Shown piece by piece: positions 39,342 through 51,121 of a DNA stretch of 64,000 nucleotides. The position numbers and the translations under genes were made by a program. This DNA is from Aulostomus chinensis. Its lineage: Eukaryota > Chordata > Actinopteri > Syngnathiformes > Aulostomidae. The notes under the pieces were generated by a model, which saw nothing but the letters and a program-made list of their open reading frames with translations, was not told where the DNA came from and did not search any database. The stretch lies in assembly GCA_037954235.1 (NCBI GenBank), contig JBBMOA010000017.1, positions 21,465,027 to 21,529,026 on the forward strand, read 5' to 3'. Positions within the stretch are counted from its first letter, which is position 1. Every line of letters begins with the position of its first letter.

Positions 39342-39378
39342 TTTATTTTGGGGGGAGCACCCCCCCCCCCCAAATAAA
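39342..39378. repeat. AT/GC inverted repeat (TTTATTTTGGGGGG / CCCCCCAAATAAA)
   Basis: A T-rich then G-run arm faces a C-run then A-rich arm over a four-base AGCA turn, predicting a strong short hairpin. Confidence 0.75.
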
Positions 39379-40298
39379 ACCATCTTCTCTTAAAAATCCC
39401 TTCATCTCACTGAAGTGATAGCAGTTAAACTCGTCTGTCTTATATTAAGTGTACTCGAATCTTGAACCATTGGCTTTGCCAGACTTGAGATCGAACGAAT
39501 CCAACAAACAATGAAATGCTATTATTGATTTTAAACAGTGAAGAAATATCAGAGAAGCGCTTAATGTCACCCGGCGATCCATCGTCTCGTCTCTGATGGT
39601 CACTGATAAAAACACACACATCGCGTTGCATCAACTTTCAACATAAGAAGGCGACTTGATTCGCTTTGACCAGCTGGTCACTGCCAGACTGGAAGCCCCT
39701 CCCCCACATTTGCAGTGCATGTTGGTCCTCTGGAGAAGCTGAGGCGGTCCGTTGAGTATCAGGCATAAACACTCATAGCAGGAAACCCGATTGTCGGCGA
39801 TGCCACTTCATCCACAACACCTGATCACAAACAACTGTGGCGTTAGAACAAAAGAGTTCAAAGAGTGAGGAAAAGAAGACGAAGAGGAACAACACCTTGA
39901 GCTAATTTGTTGTGGCGCTTAACCGTCCAGGTTTTATTAGAAAAACCCACAGATGTCAGATTTGTCTCTGAATATTGATTATCATGCATTGTTTGCTTAG
40001 GGTTGGCGTATGTTTATGTGTTGCTGGAGCTCCACAGACTAATTCAATAACTCCAAAGAAGAACAATTATATATCTGATCATGTGCATGAATGGACGGAT
40101 GCACAGGTTTATACATCACATTGATTTTTCTTTCTTCACTCAGTTACACTTAGTTGCACAAATCTCTTTTTAAAACCAGCCAGGCTGTCCTTGGAATGTG
40201 GGACGGTGCTCTTAGCATTTTGCCTGGTTCAATAAAGGTACAATTTTAAAAGAAACCACGAATTTGAAAATAGAAATCGTTCTACGTACATCAGATGC

Positions 40299-40620
40299 GG
40301 ATGCACAGTATTGGATATTTTTGCCGATATCTGATATGCTGATGCTTCATAACTGATTCGGCATTTGATTTAGTCGTCATTCACCAACGTTGATGGCTTT
40401 GGTACAGGAATAAGTTCATATGATATTCACATTTTGTGTAAAGCTCATCTAAACTTTGTGAAGGGGGAAAGATGATCTTCAGTTTCCAAATACATATCTG
40501 ATGTTTCTCATCAGTGATGACGAGCAAAGATCAGCAGACTTGAACCAAACATGGCCGCCATCAGCCACTCATGTTATGTATTTAAAAATGGCCAAAGTCG
40601 GCTGATATGAACGTGCATCC
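40299..40620. mobile_element. MITE-like relic with GGATGCAC terminal inverted repeats
   Basis: GGATGCAC (40299-40306) is mirrored by GTGCATCC (40613-40620), and the interior has TTTTGCCGATATCTGATATG and GTCGGCTGATATG, typical of a short non-autonomous fish DNA transposon. No clean 8-bp target duplication is visible, so the ends have decayed. Confidence 0.55.
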
Positions 40621-43600
40621 TTGACGTCGGCACAGAAATGCCACAGAAATCACAAACAAAAGCATTTGAACGTCTCCCAAAAGCAAAAATGGCTCCAGAA
40701 ATGCTTCCTTACTGTTGTTGGTCTGTTCTGAGTTCTCTAACTTGAATCTTATTAAGAGCAGCATTTGCTTGATTACCTGCTTTTGCCGCCGTGAGCCATC
40801 AAACACAGTATCTCTCTGTTCTGGAACTTTTTCCCACAACTGTCGACGGAGCCCACGTATTCTCGTATTCTACTGTGACTTCCAAGATCATAACACTTCA
40901 TCAGACCTGCTCGCTTGCTGACCTACTTTTTTTTTTTTTTTTGGTGGAATGGTACTTGACACACTTTGTAGTACAGTGTGATTATTGTTATAAAATATTC
41001 TGATCATTTGGGAGAGCTTATAAGACTGTCATGAGCTCACTATAAGCATGTTTATCAGGCCTGACTTCATCGCTGAGTGAAAAACAACCTCCATGGATGT
41101 TATGAATATCCCCGTTTCAGTATTTCCATATAAAACCACGAGCATCACGTGGACCGATTGTGAGACAGCGCTGAGTGATTGCATGAAATTACCAACCAAT
41201 CTTGGCTGACCTCTGGCCTCATGACAACAAATTAATGGACTTTATATTATTTAACTGGCTGTAAATGCAATGAATGATCCCCCCCCCCCCTTTTCCCTGG
41301 AATATATCGGTGAGAACAGGAGGAAGCTGAATAAAATTGTGCTTCTTAATGGTTTTCTTAAGCGGTTGTGACGTCGCAGTTGTCGGAGAAAGAGATGGAG
41401 CCGAACCTGCAGGAGTCCATGATGAATGCAGAGCACGGTGCCCTTCAGTAACCTTCTAGGCCTCCTGTGCTGCAGCTTTACCACCTACACTCTGTTTATT
41501 ATGACCTTTTTACATTGTCACCCACCGACCAGCAAACAAATAAAAGTCCAATAAGATCTTAAATCTTCCTTACATTTCTAGCACCAGTAGAATAAACAGA
41601 TGGTGTGAGGGAGAAGTGCTGTGCGTCCGAGCCCCTCGACCGCGCCTGCAGACTCGGCCGTTTTTCCTGATCCCAACATTTAGCAAAGTCAAGAACCTTG
41701 ACACTCAGCCCCGCCAGCCTCTAAGCTAGCAGCTGGTCAACTGTAGCACTTTCAACTCAACCTTGCATAATAGCGGATTTAAGAAGTGCACCATCAGCGT
41801 CTCCAACACTGCTGCCTCGTGTAAAGAAGGGAAGCTGAAAACACGCGTGTAGTTCCATGCTGCGAAAACTAAAATGTCTCAAGCTATCGTGTGGCGACCG
41901 GCTGAAGCTAAAGATGCTGCTGACTCACGTGATTACTGTGGCGAAATCAGGCAAACGTGTGCGACTCTTATTAGCAGTGGAGGAGTTTTCCACCCGGATG
42001 TAGAACTCTGACCCTGGCGCTCGCCCCAAACATCCAGGGGTCAATGGAAAAGTTGCCTTGAAGTACAGCTTTAAATTTGTGAGGGATTGAAAGTTTATTG
42101 ACTGACTACACAGAGTGAAGTTGTGTCACAACACCAACACAAATACTTGTGCTGTCATTTGAGTATCATATTTTACAGCTAGGAACATAAACTCCTCTCA
42201 TTTTGATACCCTGCAGTAACATTTTGTTGCATTTATTCTCAGTTTCTCTCAATTTTGAACTACAGTTGCAGTGAATTTTAACCAAATCCAAAGGAGACAG
42301 AAAACCATTTGGATCTTTATTAATATTGTTATCATTCACGTGATGGATGATAAAAGCAGGGGATGATGAGCGAAGCTGCGGAGGACATCAAGTTGCGTCT
42401 CTTCAGAATCGTCCTGGTTTAACTCTCAAACAGCAGGAGCGCCAGCTTGCATCTTCTTCTTCTTCTTCTTCTTGGATCAACACTTGTGGGTGCCCGTGCA
42501 CTAGAAGTAAACTTGTGCATTTACTGAAAAGAAATTCACTCTGGCTCCTCCCTGCCACCTGCATAAATATACTCCCTCACATACACACACACACACACAC
42601 ACACTGATCTCACCAGGATGAGAAACTTGGAGATAATCCAGAAGTTACGGTCTTTGTCCATTTCTGTGTCCCCTCAAACATGGAAGCAAATACCAGGGTT
42701 TTTAGGTTTTAAAATCTAGATGTGCTTCGTTGTGTCTTTCTCCCTCCATGCTGGCCGATCTCCCCACCCCTCCTTCGTGGTGTTTGGCATCCCTCCTCCA
42801 CCCCCCCAGCTGCTGCTGCTGTCTTTCTTACCCGAGGAGGCCCCCTACAGGTACAAGCTCACTGCTGCTGAACTGAGCAGGTGCACAGATAGATGGCTGG
42901 TTTTTGACGTCATTTGACCCATTTTTGCAGTGTTTTGCAGGTTTCTTCTCTTCATGAGGGCACGTTGGCGCTTTTTTTTTTTTTTTTACAGCGAGAATAT
43001 TCTTTCAAGGAGAAATTCTGTTGTTGTTAAACAAGATTTACAAGATAGTCCGCATGTTCCCGGCGGTGTTTGTTTGTTTGTTTCTGCATCTTATCAAAAC
43101 GAATCAGATCTCCTGTTGGTCTTAATCCTCGGCTGCTCCAAGGTGGAGACGTAAGATATCACAGATGTTGCAAAATAATGTCACTGATGAGGGACAAATG
43201 ATTTAACCCAACCCCCATACCGTCAATATCATTCGGGTTTGTTCCCAGTTTTGTTTTTTTTGTTTTTCTTTTAACTTTTGGCTCAGTTTTGAGTGAAAGA
43301 AAAACCTCACTTCAGCTCCATTGTTCATCCCCACTTTCTCTGAAGTGAATTAATCTGCACCCCATTTGTCCTCCTATCCTATTGCGCCACGCTGTGGAAG
43401 CTCCCTCCCTACCGCTCTCTCTCTCTCACACACACACACTTACACACACATATGCACACACACTCTAAGTTGAAATGTAGACTGTGCTAATTGCCTGTGA
43501 TGGGACTGTTTTGTTTACGTCTAACATAGTTTCTCTCTTGGAGAGCGGTATGATTATGCTCTCAAGATCCTTAACAGTGTCATAAACTGCAATCATGCAC

Positions 43601-43802
43601 TTAAAGAGACTGTCAAGTTTGCCACAAAGTCTGTTCATTAAACTGAAAAAAAAGAAAAAAGTTCATGACAGCAGAAGGAAGATAATTTTGTTGCAGTCCC
43701 TTCCAGTGGTGGAATTACATACCAGACATTTGCAGGTAGAAGCTGCCAAACGAAGAGCTCTGCTGCCACCGTGTGGCAGCTCAACGCAACAACTGTGCGT
43801 TG

Positions 43803-43840
43803 CTTCTCTCCCTCCCTCCCTCCCTCCCTCCCTCCCTCTC
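43803..43840. repeat. (CCCT)n microsatellite
   Basis: Seven or more CCCT units, just outside a short (TCCATCAC) duplication. Confidence 0.92.
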
Positions 43841-45035
43841 TCCATCACTCCCTCCATCACTCCCTTTTACTTTAATATCAGCACTGTGGCGAATCTAATC
43901 TGGATCTCCTTTAAGGCAATAAAACCCAGATAGCTTCCTTTCAATGAAAAGCACCGCTTATTATAGCTTTGAAATCCTCGTTTATTTGGCGATGTGCATG
44001 ATAGGAAAAAAGAGAGAGGAAAAAAAGATTCATGTCGAGGTTCAAATGGGCAGCATGACGAAGATCCATGGTGTCCCAGTAAGTGCATATTTCCTCCAGT
44101 ATTGTATTCCGAGGTATGTAATGGTGTAATCCACGCAGGCTGAACTATGCTGCTCGGTTTAATGTCTCCTGCTTTCTCCCTTCAAGCAACTCAAAGCCAT
44201 TTCCAATAAATCTGTGCGTGTTGCTGAGCCGCTTCAGGGCTGTTTGAATTTTTTTCCCCCGGTGCGTTAATGACAATAAACGGGGTGCAAAGTGAATATT
44301 GCTCACCGTAAAACTTTTATCCTAACGACTCCTGCAGGAGTGACGTTTATGGCTGGGAGTCCAATTTAGGTAACAGAGCAGAGCAAAGGATGCGCAGTGA
44401 CGTCTGAAACTAGAACACACACCGGGAGAGGAATCGGTGGCTCTGGTAAACAAAAAAATGAAAAAAAATTACAACAAAAAAATGTATAATAAAATAGAAA
44501 AAAAACATAGAAATGGGAATGCGCTGCAAAAAAAAAATAGAATTCAAAAAACAAGAACCATGTTTATGCCGTGATTTGTTCCATCCGCACCACTTTTTTG
44601 CGCATTATTCCCCTCAGACAGTATTAATAGTTTTTCTTGTAAAACATAATTTGTTTTTTTACAGTATCACTTCAATAAAACAAAAACCAGAATGGCAGCT
44701 TTTGTTGTTTCATTTTAGAGTAATCAATGGTTCTATTGATGCGTCAACGCCAGCATGAAAAATCCCACTCATGGTGGCGTAAAATCCAGATTTCTGTAGA
44801 ACTAAATCCAGGAATGTGTCTTTAATTTATTAGTAGATGAAGTTGCACCTAATACGGAAGTTTCTCAAATGTTAAGGGAGGGTGGGGGGTTGGGGGGGGG
44901 GGTGGTCAAAATGTGAGGAATATTTTTCCACGGGTCTATTTTGGAAATACACGCATACCAGCGGGAGTCAAAGCAAACAAGGAAGAACACTGTCTGGTAT
45001 TAAGAATCGTTTTTTGCGCAGTGATGAGCCACTTT

Positions 45036-45110
45036 TTTTTGGGGGGGGGGGGGAGGGGGGGACAGACAATAATCAGCCTTTCACTTTGGGGGGACGGGGG
45101 GATCGAGGGA
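45036..45110. repeat. G-run cluster
   Basis: Runs of 14, 8, 6 and 6 G on the plus strand within 75 bp; G-quadruplex-prone. Confidence 0.85.
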
Positions 45111-45604
45111 GAAGAGAAATGAGAAGGCTGTTGTTGGCATAGCTCTATCAAAGAAGAAGGACTCCCTGTTATCTCTGAATAGAGCTTCTTCTCTTGACCA
45201 GAATAGATATAGCGCGAATTTTTAATTCGTTTTTCTTTCAGAGACAACAATGCTTTATTTGAAAGCTTAATACAATTTGGGGTTTGTCAGAGATCCTTTT
45301 CTCCTTGTCCCGAGCCCAGCTGCCCATATGGGACACAACGTGTGCAGCAAAGATCACAATGACACCGAGTGACAGGCAGGGCGCACAAAAAGAAGAAGAA
45401 GAAGACGAAGAAGAAGAGGAAGCCTCAGGACGCGTCCCCCTGACTCTGAGCAGCACCAGGCGACTGTCAGCCTCTCTGTTTGCGCTGCATCCGCGCTGAT
45501 GCTGCTTCTTAACATGCACGCCTCTCACATCCAGGAAAACCAGGCCTGGCCTTTTGTTTCTGGGCTCGGTCGTGTACTGTATTATGCAATGATGGAGTCA
45601 CACA

Positions 45605-45687
<83 letters not shown>
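45605..45687. repeat. (CT)n(CA)n compound microsatellite
   Basis: CT block followed by about 68 bp of CA. Confidence 0.97.
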
Positions 45688-45689
<2 letters not shown>

Positions 45690-46556
45690 ATAACGCCTCT
45701 TTAGAGAGCCAAAGCCGGAGGGCGAAATGTTCTCTGTCGCGTAAAAGTCAACATGTTTCTTTTACAAGCAACTTTTTTTTCTTCCAATGTTATTATTGTT
45801 GTTTGAACAGCTCCATTAAAAAAAAAAAACATAAACAAAAAGAAAAACAACTTGGAAGCTACCAGAAAATTCAAGGTTTTATCAGCTGCTCGTATGTTCT
45901 CCCACCACATCCCGCTCACTGAGCCGGCGACCGCAGGCTCGCGTCTTCTTTATCAACACGCAAGAAATGAAGGGATTAAAAAAAAAAAAAGAATTTAAAA
46001 AAAAAGAAAAGAAAACGCACACGGGTTTGACCTACAAGCTCAACCGGTGGTGAAACACACGCGCACACAAAAAGCCGTCCTGTCAGGCCAAATTGAGTCT
46101 GTGTCGCCTACAAAAGCAGCAGCCTCCCCTGAGACCCGCGTCTGTAAATAATTAGCAAGTCTGCCTCAATTTAGCTGTTTGTTCAGTGATGATAGGGGCG
46201 ACTCCAACATCTGTTGGGAGATTTTTGGTCCCGGGACAAACAAAAAAAAATGCATAGGTTTTTCCCCTCTCTACCAGGTTATCGTATTTACCCAAGATAT
46301 TGACTGGAGGCAGATAATCCGCAGTGGATCGCTTTGGTTGGGGGGATCACGTCGCGGAGCGTTGCTGCTGATCAAAATAACTTGGTGGACCTGCGTCTTT
46401 AAGCTCCTGTTGGCTGCGGTTAAACAAAAGGCAGCAGTCGAGTCATTGATTCCTGGTGTATTTGCAGTTTAGCGCTTAACAAGATAACAAAACATTTATT
46501 GCATTAAACGATTTTCTTCTTCTTCTTCTTCTTCTCTTCTCCTTCCCTCCGCAGTC

Positions 46557-46586
46557 GAGCACCCTGCACCCTGCACCCTGCACCCA
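46557..46586. repeat. (CACCCTG)n heptamer repeat
   Basis: Four copies of a seven-base unit, GCACCCT phase. Confidence 0.9.
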
Positions 46587-47079
46587 AGGCCGAGGGTGGT
46601 CGCGGACGCTGCCTGAAAGGAGAGCTTTTGGATTCAAAAGCTTCTTGTGTGGAGGAGCCCTCTTATATTAAGTGAGTGGATTTTAGTCCCATTTCACAAG
46701 TGACTTTAGGCTCTTTATGAGTCAGTGAGGTGTTCGGACCTCAGATAAATATTCCCCGGGATTAAATTTGTCTTCAAAAAGCAAAGAGGTGAAGAGTTCC
46801 GGAGGGTTTATTCTCTATTCAAGCTCCATTTTGTGCTACAATGGTGGTTCACTCGGGTTTCTTTCCTCAAATCAAATAAAGCATTTAAATGAACCAAACT
46901 CCAATTTCAGAAACACGGATTTTTTTTGGGGGGGGGGGGGTTAATCTGTTTATCAAAATTTGGGATTTTTGGGGGGGAAAATTTTAATCTCTTTATCAAA
47001 GTTTGCAATTTTTTAGCCATCACCGCAAGATTATTTACATCGTCGTTTTTGTCCAAAATTTCTTTTTTATTTTAATTTG

Positions 47080-47283
47080 GATATATAGATATGTATATAT
47101 CTATAGATATGTATATATCTATAGATATCTATATATCTATAGATATATACATATCTATAGATATATAGATATCTATAGATATATAGATATCTATAGATAT
47201 GTATATATCTATATATATCTATAGATATACAGATATATAGATGTATAGATATCTATAGATATATATAGATATAGATATTTATA
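47080..47283. repeat. Palindromic ATAGATATCTATA-type array
   Basis: About 200 bp of alternating TATAGATATC and GTATATATC units, each nearly self-complementary, lying about 130 bp beyond the putative nkx2.2a poly(A) signal. Reads open in places as Tyr/Ile/Arg repeats. Confidence 0.9.
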
Positions 47284-47409
47284 TCCTATCGCCCCCCCCA
47301 CCACACCTCCTCCCTTTTTTTTTTTAATCCATCTTGCAAAAAACATTTGCCACAAAATATTTACAAGAAATAAAATCAGAATGGGAAAAAAGCTGAAAAG
47401 TTGCCAGTG

Positions 47410-47879
47410 TTTATTCATGGCCATAAATAGGTTGGGGTTTTTTTCGGTCCATAAAAGAAGCAAGAAATTAAAATTTCTATAATTATAAAGTGGTTCGCAC
47501 GTGCTGATAATAACACGAAGGGGACAAAAGAACAAAAAAAAAAAATAAACCAAAAAAAAAAAAAACAACAGAGGGAAAAAAAAACATCTCTACAACCAAC
47601 ACACAAACTTTACAAAAGATTTTTTCACAAGAAGAGCATTGACAATCTCAATAAAATCTATAGGGGAGGTCTGGACCCAGTTCTCATAACGAAAACATGT
47701 AAACACGGTGCACACATGAGCCCCGAATAAAAATGGTAGTATGTATATGAGTCAAGCTGCAAAAATGAAGTCTTTTTTTGTTGTGTGTGTGTGTGTGTGT
47801 GTGTGTGTTTCTTTCTTTTCTCTTGCTTTGTGGTGATGCTCCCTACCGTGCCTCCACGACAAGTCTCTAGAATTGCTTC
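47410..47879 (-). other. nkx2.2a: Probable nkx2.2a 3' UTR
   Basis: The stretch runs from the stop codon to the first minus-strand AATAAA (TTTATT on plus, 47410-47415), about 470 nt. It includes a (GT)n tract at 47780-47807. The 3' end is inferred from the signal alone. Confidence 0.55.
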
Positions 47880-49475
47880 TCACCAAGTCCACTGTTGCGT
47901 TTGCACCAAGTGATGTGCTGTGGGGAACTGCGGCGTGGCCGCGGCGCTGTACTGCGCGTTATACTGCATGTGTTGGAGTGACTGGGCGCTATACGCCGAG
48001 AAGGGGATCCCGGCCTGAAAAGTGGCCGCCAAGTCCTGAGCTTTAAGAGTGTGACACGGCTTTCCATCCCTGACTAAGACGGGCACGGCCACCCGCCTGG
48101 GAGAAGGGAGATGGGTCACTTCCATACCTTTCTCGGCCCGGGCTCGCTTCATCTTATACCGGTGGTTCTGGAACCAGATCTTCACTTGGGTCGGAGTGAG
48201 GCGGATCAGGCTGGCCAGGTGCTCCCTCTCCGGGGCGGACAGGTACCTCTGCTGCCTGAAGCGGCGCTCCAGCTCGTAGGTTTGAGCCTTGGAAAACAAC
48301 ACCCTCCGTTTCCGCTTCTTGCCGGAGTCGCTGCCGCCGCTGCTGGAAGTTTCCTTGTCGTTGTCCGGCGACTCGTCGTCCGCAGAAGGCTCCGGGGACT
48401 TGGCGGAGTCCTGAGAGCTGGCGGAGAGACCGTGCACTGCAGCGAGGAACGGGAGAAACACTGTCAAAATGTTATGTAAAGTTTTAAAAAAAGGGCACGT
48501 AATCACAGTCACAATCACAAGATACGTGAAAACTTTTTTAATTTTTTTCACGCGTTTGGTAAACGCACGGCGCTCGTGCGTAAACAAACAAACAAATAAA
48601 CAACCTGCCAATCACCTCAGGCGTTCGGAAACGGAGAGCATCGGGAGGTGTCGGTGCGGGACGGAGGCTGCAGCACGCAACTCACCGGCCTGTTGGCTAT
48701 TTTCAACTCTGGCGGCGGCGGCGGTGGTGGTGGTGGGTGCGGGGGCGGTGGGGTGGAGGTGGAGGTGGAGGTGGGGGGGGGGAAATCTAGTCATTTTTTC
48801 TCCTCCGGGCTAAACCTCCTCACCCGGTGAAGCATTAAAACGAGCTTTGTTTGCCTGTAAATCCCCACAGATGCCGCCTCGCGTTCAGCACGCGTTGTTT
48901 CGACTCTAATAAACTTACAGCTTCTTGTTTTATCACCCAAATTCTGCACAAAGCGCAAATAAAACACAAATCAAGACGGACGCTGCGTGCATCTCTTTTT
49001 CCAGCTGCAGCGCCTCAAGACGAGCGCAGCGGTGCATGGACACGAATGCTGCATGCCACCCAAGGGCATCGTCGGGCTGGGATAGGGAGGCTGCACGCCG
49101 TCCATTTAGGGCTTAACGTAACCGCATAGCTTGGAAATAAAATAGCACACAAGTCAACACGAACAAGGCACAAGGAACAAGGCAGTGAAGGATTCTTGGA
49201 CTCTACTTACATGAATATTGAATAGTGTCCGTGGTAGCGAGCCATCGCGTGTAAGGATTGTCACTACTGTCATAAAAAGGGTTCTTTAAAGGCAGATTTT
49301 GAACGTTTTCTAAGGGACTTTTCACCAAAACTCCAGCGTTTTTCGTCGTGGACGTGGTCTCCGATCCCTCCGTGTCTTCCTCCGCTCCGGTGATAGACCC
49401 TTCTTCGTCATTTGTGTCAGGAAGGTCCAAAATGTCCTTTACAGAGAAGCCCGTCTTTGTGTTGGTCAACGACAT
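47880..49475 (-). CDS. nkx2.2a: NK2 homeobox transcription factor Nkx2.2 (a-type paralogue), two coding exons
   Basis: Homeodomain transcription factor, mainly a repressor, required in vertebrates for ventral neural progenitors, oligodendrocytes and pancreatic endocrine cells; a Hedgehog target. CDS is complement(join(47880..48436,49211..49475)), 822 nt, 273 aa, the same length as human NKX2-2. Exon 1 ends before a GTAAGT donor (49210..49205); exon 2 begins after CTGCAG (acceptor AG at 48438..48437), joining as IQYSLHGLSASSQ. Visible parts: TN motif TGFSVKDILDLP at residues 8-19; acidic Asp/Glu/Ser-rich stretches at about 20-40 and 103-127; homeodomain about 129-188 with W48, N51 and Y54; NK2-specific domain (SPRRVAVPVLVRDGKPC) about 200-216; C-terminus TQQWTW. 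The ATG has A at -3. The a paralogue is chosen on overall fish Nkx2.2a similarity and linkage to nkx2.4b. Minus-strand reading through the intron before exon 2 is not coding. Confidence 0.97.
48437..49210 (-). other. nkx2.2a: nkx2.2a intron (774 bp)
   Basis: The intron is bounded by GTAAGT and CTGCAG on the minus strand, in the standard NKX2-2 position after the IQYS codons. It contains a roughly 75-bp tract that is G-rich on the plus strand (48708-48782). The rest shows no second gene; open frames here are fortuitous. Confidence 0.92.
48708..48782. repeat. G-rich (GGC/GGT/GGA)n tract in the nkx2.2a intron
   Basis: Successive GGC, GGT and GGAGGT triplets end in a run of G on the plus strand, so the nkx2.2a template strand is G-rich and the transcript C-rich. 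Open frames through it encode Gly/Val or Pro/His runs and are not genes. Confidence 0.9.
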
Positions 49476-49850
49476 ATTCTGGTGGGGTGGGAGGGGGGTT
49501 GATATGCAGGGAAAAGTTGCAGCACCAGCACCAGCACCAGCACCAGCTTTTCGGACAATCCGCTGTTTTTTTTTTGTTTTTTTTTTAAAACAAAAAAAGA
49601 AGAGGAAGAAGAGAGAGAGAGAGAAAAAAAAGCAGAAGCGATGTTTCAGGGGGGTGAAGAAGAAAAAAATAGGACGAGTAAGTGAGGCTCAGTGCAGGCA
49701 GCCACCGGGGATAACCATCGCCTGAGCAAGTAGCTGAGGAGTCAGTCTCTGGTAAGTCCAGGAAGGATGCCAAAGCGGCTCAAGTGCTATATGTGGCTCA
49801 TGGATACTGCGCTACTGCTGGGTGCTAGAGGGAAATAAGCCATTACCTTG
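49476..49850 (-). other. nkx2.2a: Probable nkx2.2a 5' UTR
   Basis: This is the sequence between the start codon and the TATA/CArG-like element. It contains a short (ACCAGC)n repeat (49522-49546), a T/A-rich block and a purine-rich block (49590-49670). The start site is placed only by assuming it lies about 30 bp from the TATA-like element. Confidence 0.4.
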
Positions 49851-49861
49851 TACCGATCGGT

Positions 49862-49871
49862 CCATATAAGG
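49862..49871 (-). promoter_or_regulatory. CArG/TATA-like element of the nkx2.2a promoter
   Basis: CCATATAAGG on plus (CCTTATATGG on minus) is a perfect CC(A/T)6GG SRF-type box and also TATA-like. It lies about 390 bp upstream of the nkx2.2a ATG. Whether it works as a TATA box, an SRF site or neither is not known from sequence. Confidence 0.45.
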
Positions 49872-49943
49872 TTGGTCTCAACACATGAACCTGCAGTGAA
49901 AAAGCATTAAAAAAAAAAACAAAAAAAAAACGCGAAAGGTTGG

Positions 49944-49975
49944 CCACGTGTGGGCGGGTCTTAGGAGTCAAGTGG
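49944..49975. promoter_or_regulatory. nkx2.2a upstream cluster: E-box, GC box, NK2 site
   Basis: Within 32 bp lie an E-box (CCACGTG, 49944-49950), a GC box (GGGCGGG, 49952-49958) and a consensus NK2 homeodomain site (TCAAGTGG, 49968-49975). The cluster is about 470-500 bp upstream of the ATG. The NK2 site is compatible with autoregulation. Confidence 0.45.
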
Positions 49976-50639
49976 ATGAAGACAGTGTTTGCAGATGTGA
50001 AATTGTGGGTTTTGGGGAGATCCGAGCCTCTACCATTGGTGCTTCAGAGCATGATGAGTGGTATAACGTGTCAATTAATTACAAAGACGGGGAGGGCCTT
50101 TTTTACACCCTATTTACATACAAAGAACCTCCAAGTAGCTTTATACTCACAATACTTTAAAAGCCCGTTTTAACAAATTGCTCACACGGAAGCTTTCTGC
50201 CTTTCCTCGCGTATCCTAATTAACACCAACAAAATAAATAAAAATTGAATTGTACAGCCTTTGGTGCGTGGAGTTTTTTCTTCCTTCCTTCCGTCCTTCC
50301 TTTCTTCTCTTCCTTCCCCTCCATCTCTGTCTGTCTGTCGACGGTAACCGCGAGAAGGAGCGGCTATTGTACAAATATTCCGGGATAATTTATGTAAACC
50401 TTTTGTGTCAATATTTTTGCCAAAGCTTAAGCACAAGAGGGCTGAGCAGAAACCGAAGCGGGACTTTGTTTGTTTGAAAAACGCTGAGCAAGTGCTTAAA
50501 ACAGTTGGCCTGCACGAACGAGCTGCTGCTGCTGCTGAGGCTAAGAAAATCACAGCACCAATCATAATCATGAGAATAATAATTAGAATAACACCAACTG
50601 AATATTAAAGTCACTATCCGGATAAAGAAATATTACATA

Positions 50640-50725
50640 AATATATATATATGTGTGTGTGTGTCTGTTTTTGTGTGTGTGTGTGTATATATACATGTAT
50701 ATATATATATAAATATATATAGGTC
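50640..50725. repeat. (AT)n/(GT)n compound microsatellite
   Basis: Alternating AT and GT tracts upstream of nkx2.2a. Confidence 0.93.
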
Positions 50726-51121
50726 CAGTCGGTTTTATTGTTATCCTTCCGCATAATTGAGCATGCATTTACAGGCCAGCATATGAACATTTATTTTATT
50801 ATTTCTAAATACATCTCTTCAGCTCGGAGCCACTTTCATCATCACATCCTAATATTTGTTTTCTGCTTGTGTGGAGCCTCCTTTAAAGTGCTCCATCTCT
50901 CCTTTTCTTCCCCCCCCCCCCTCTCCTCCTCCTCCTCCTCCTCCTTGGTGAAACCCGAGTATCATTGTTGCTTACTTTTATTTTTCTCCCCTTCCAAGAC
51001 TTTCCCTTTCGTTCTCCTCCCTCGGCCTCCCTATCCAGTATGTGATGTGGGTGACAATGTTGCACGTTTTTGGGTTTTTTTTTTTTTTTTTTTTTTTTTT
51101 GAGCGAGTCCTCTGCGCATCC

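Larger units (their letters stand above)
40630..47000. other. 3' flank of nkx2.2a; no gene seen
   Basis: Microsatellites and poly-purine or poly-pyrimidine runs dominate, with unique stretches (for example 43860-44440) between. Open frames here, such as 43595-43933 and 44936-45250, run through simple repeats. Confidence 0.5.

Noticed and set aside
43595..43933. 112-codon plus-strand frame
   Set aside because: It crosses a poly-A and a (CCCT)n repeat; composition-driven.
48111..48479. 122-codon plus-strand frame across nkx2.2a exon 2
   Set aside because: Antisense shadow of a GC-rich homeobox exon; no family resemblance.
48437..48611. Minus-strand N-terminal extension upstream of nkx2.2a exon 2 in the same frame
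   Set aside because: This is intron read-through; CTGCAG at its end is the splice acceptor, and the joined exon 1 gives the conserved Nkx2.2 N-terminus.
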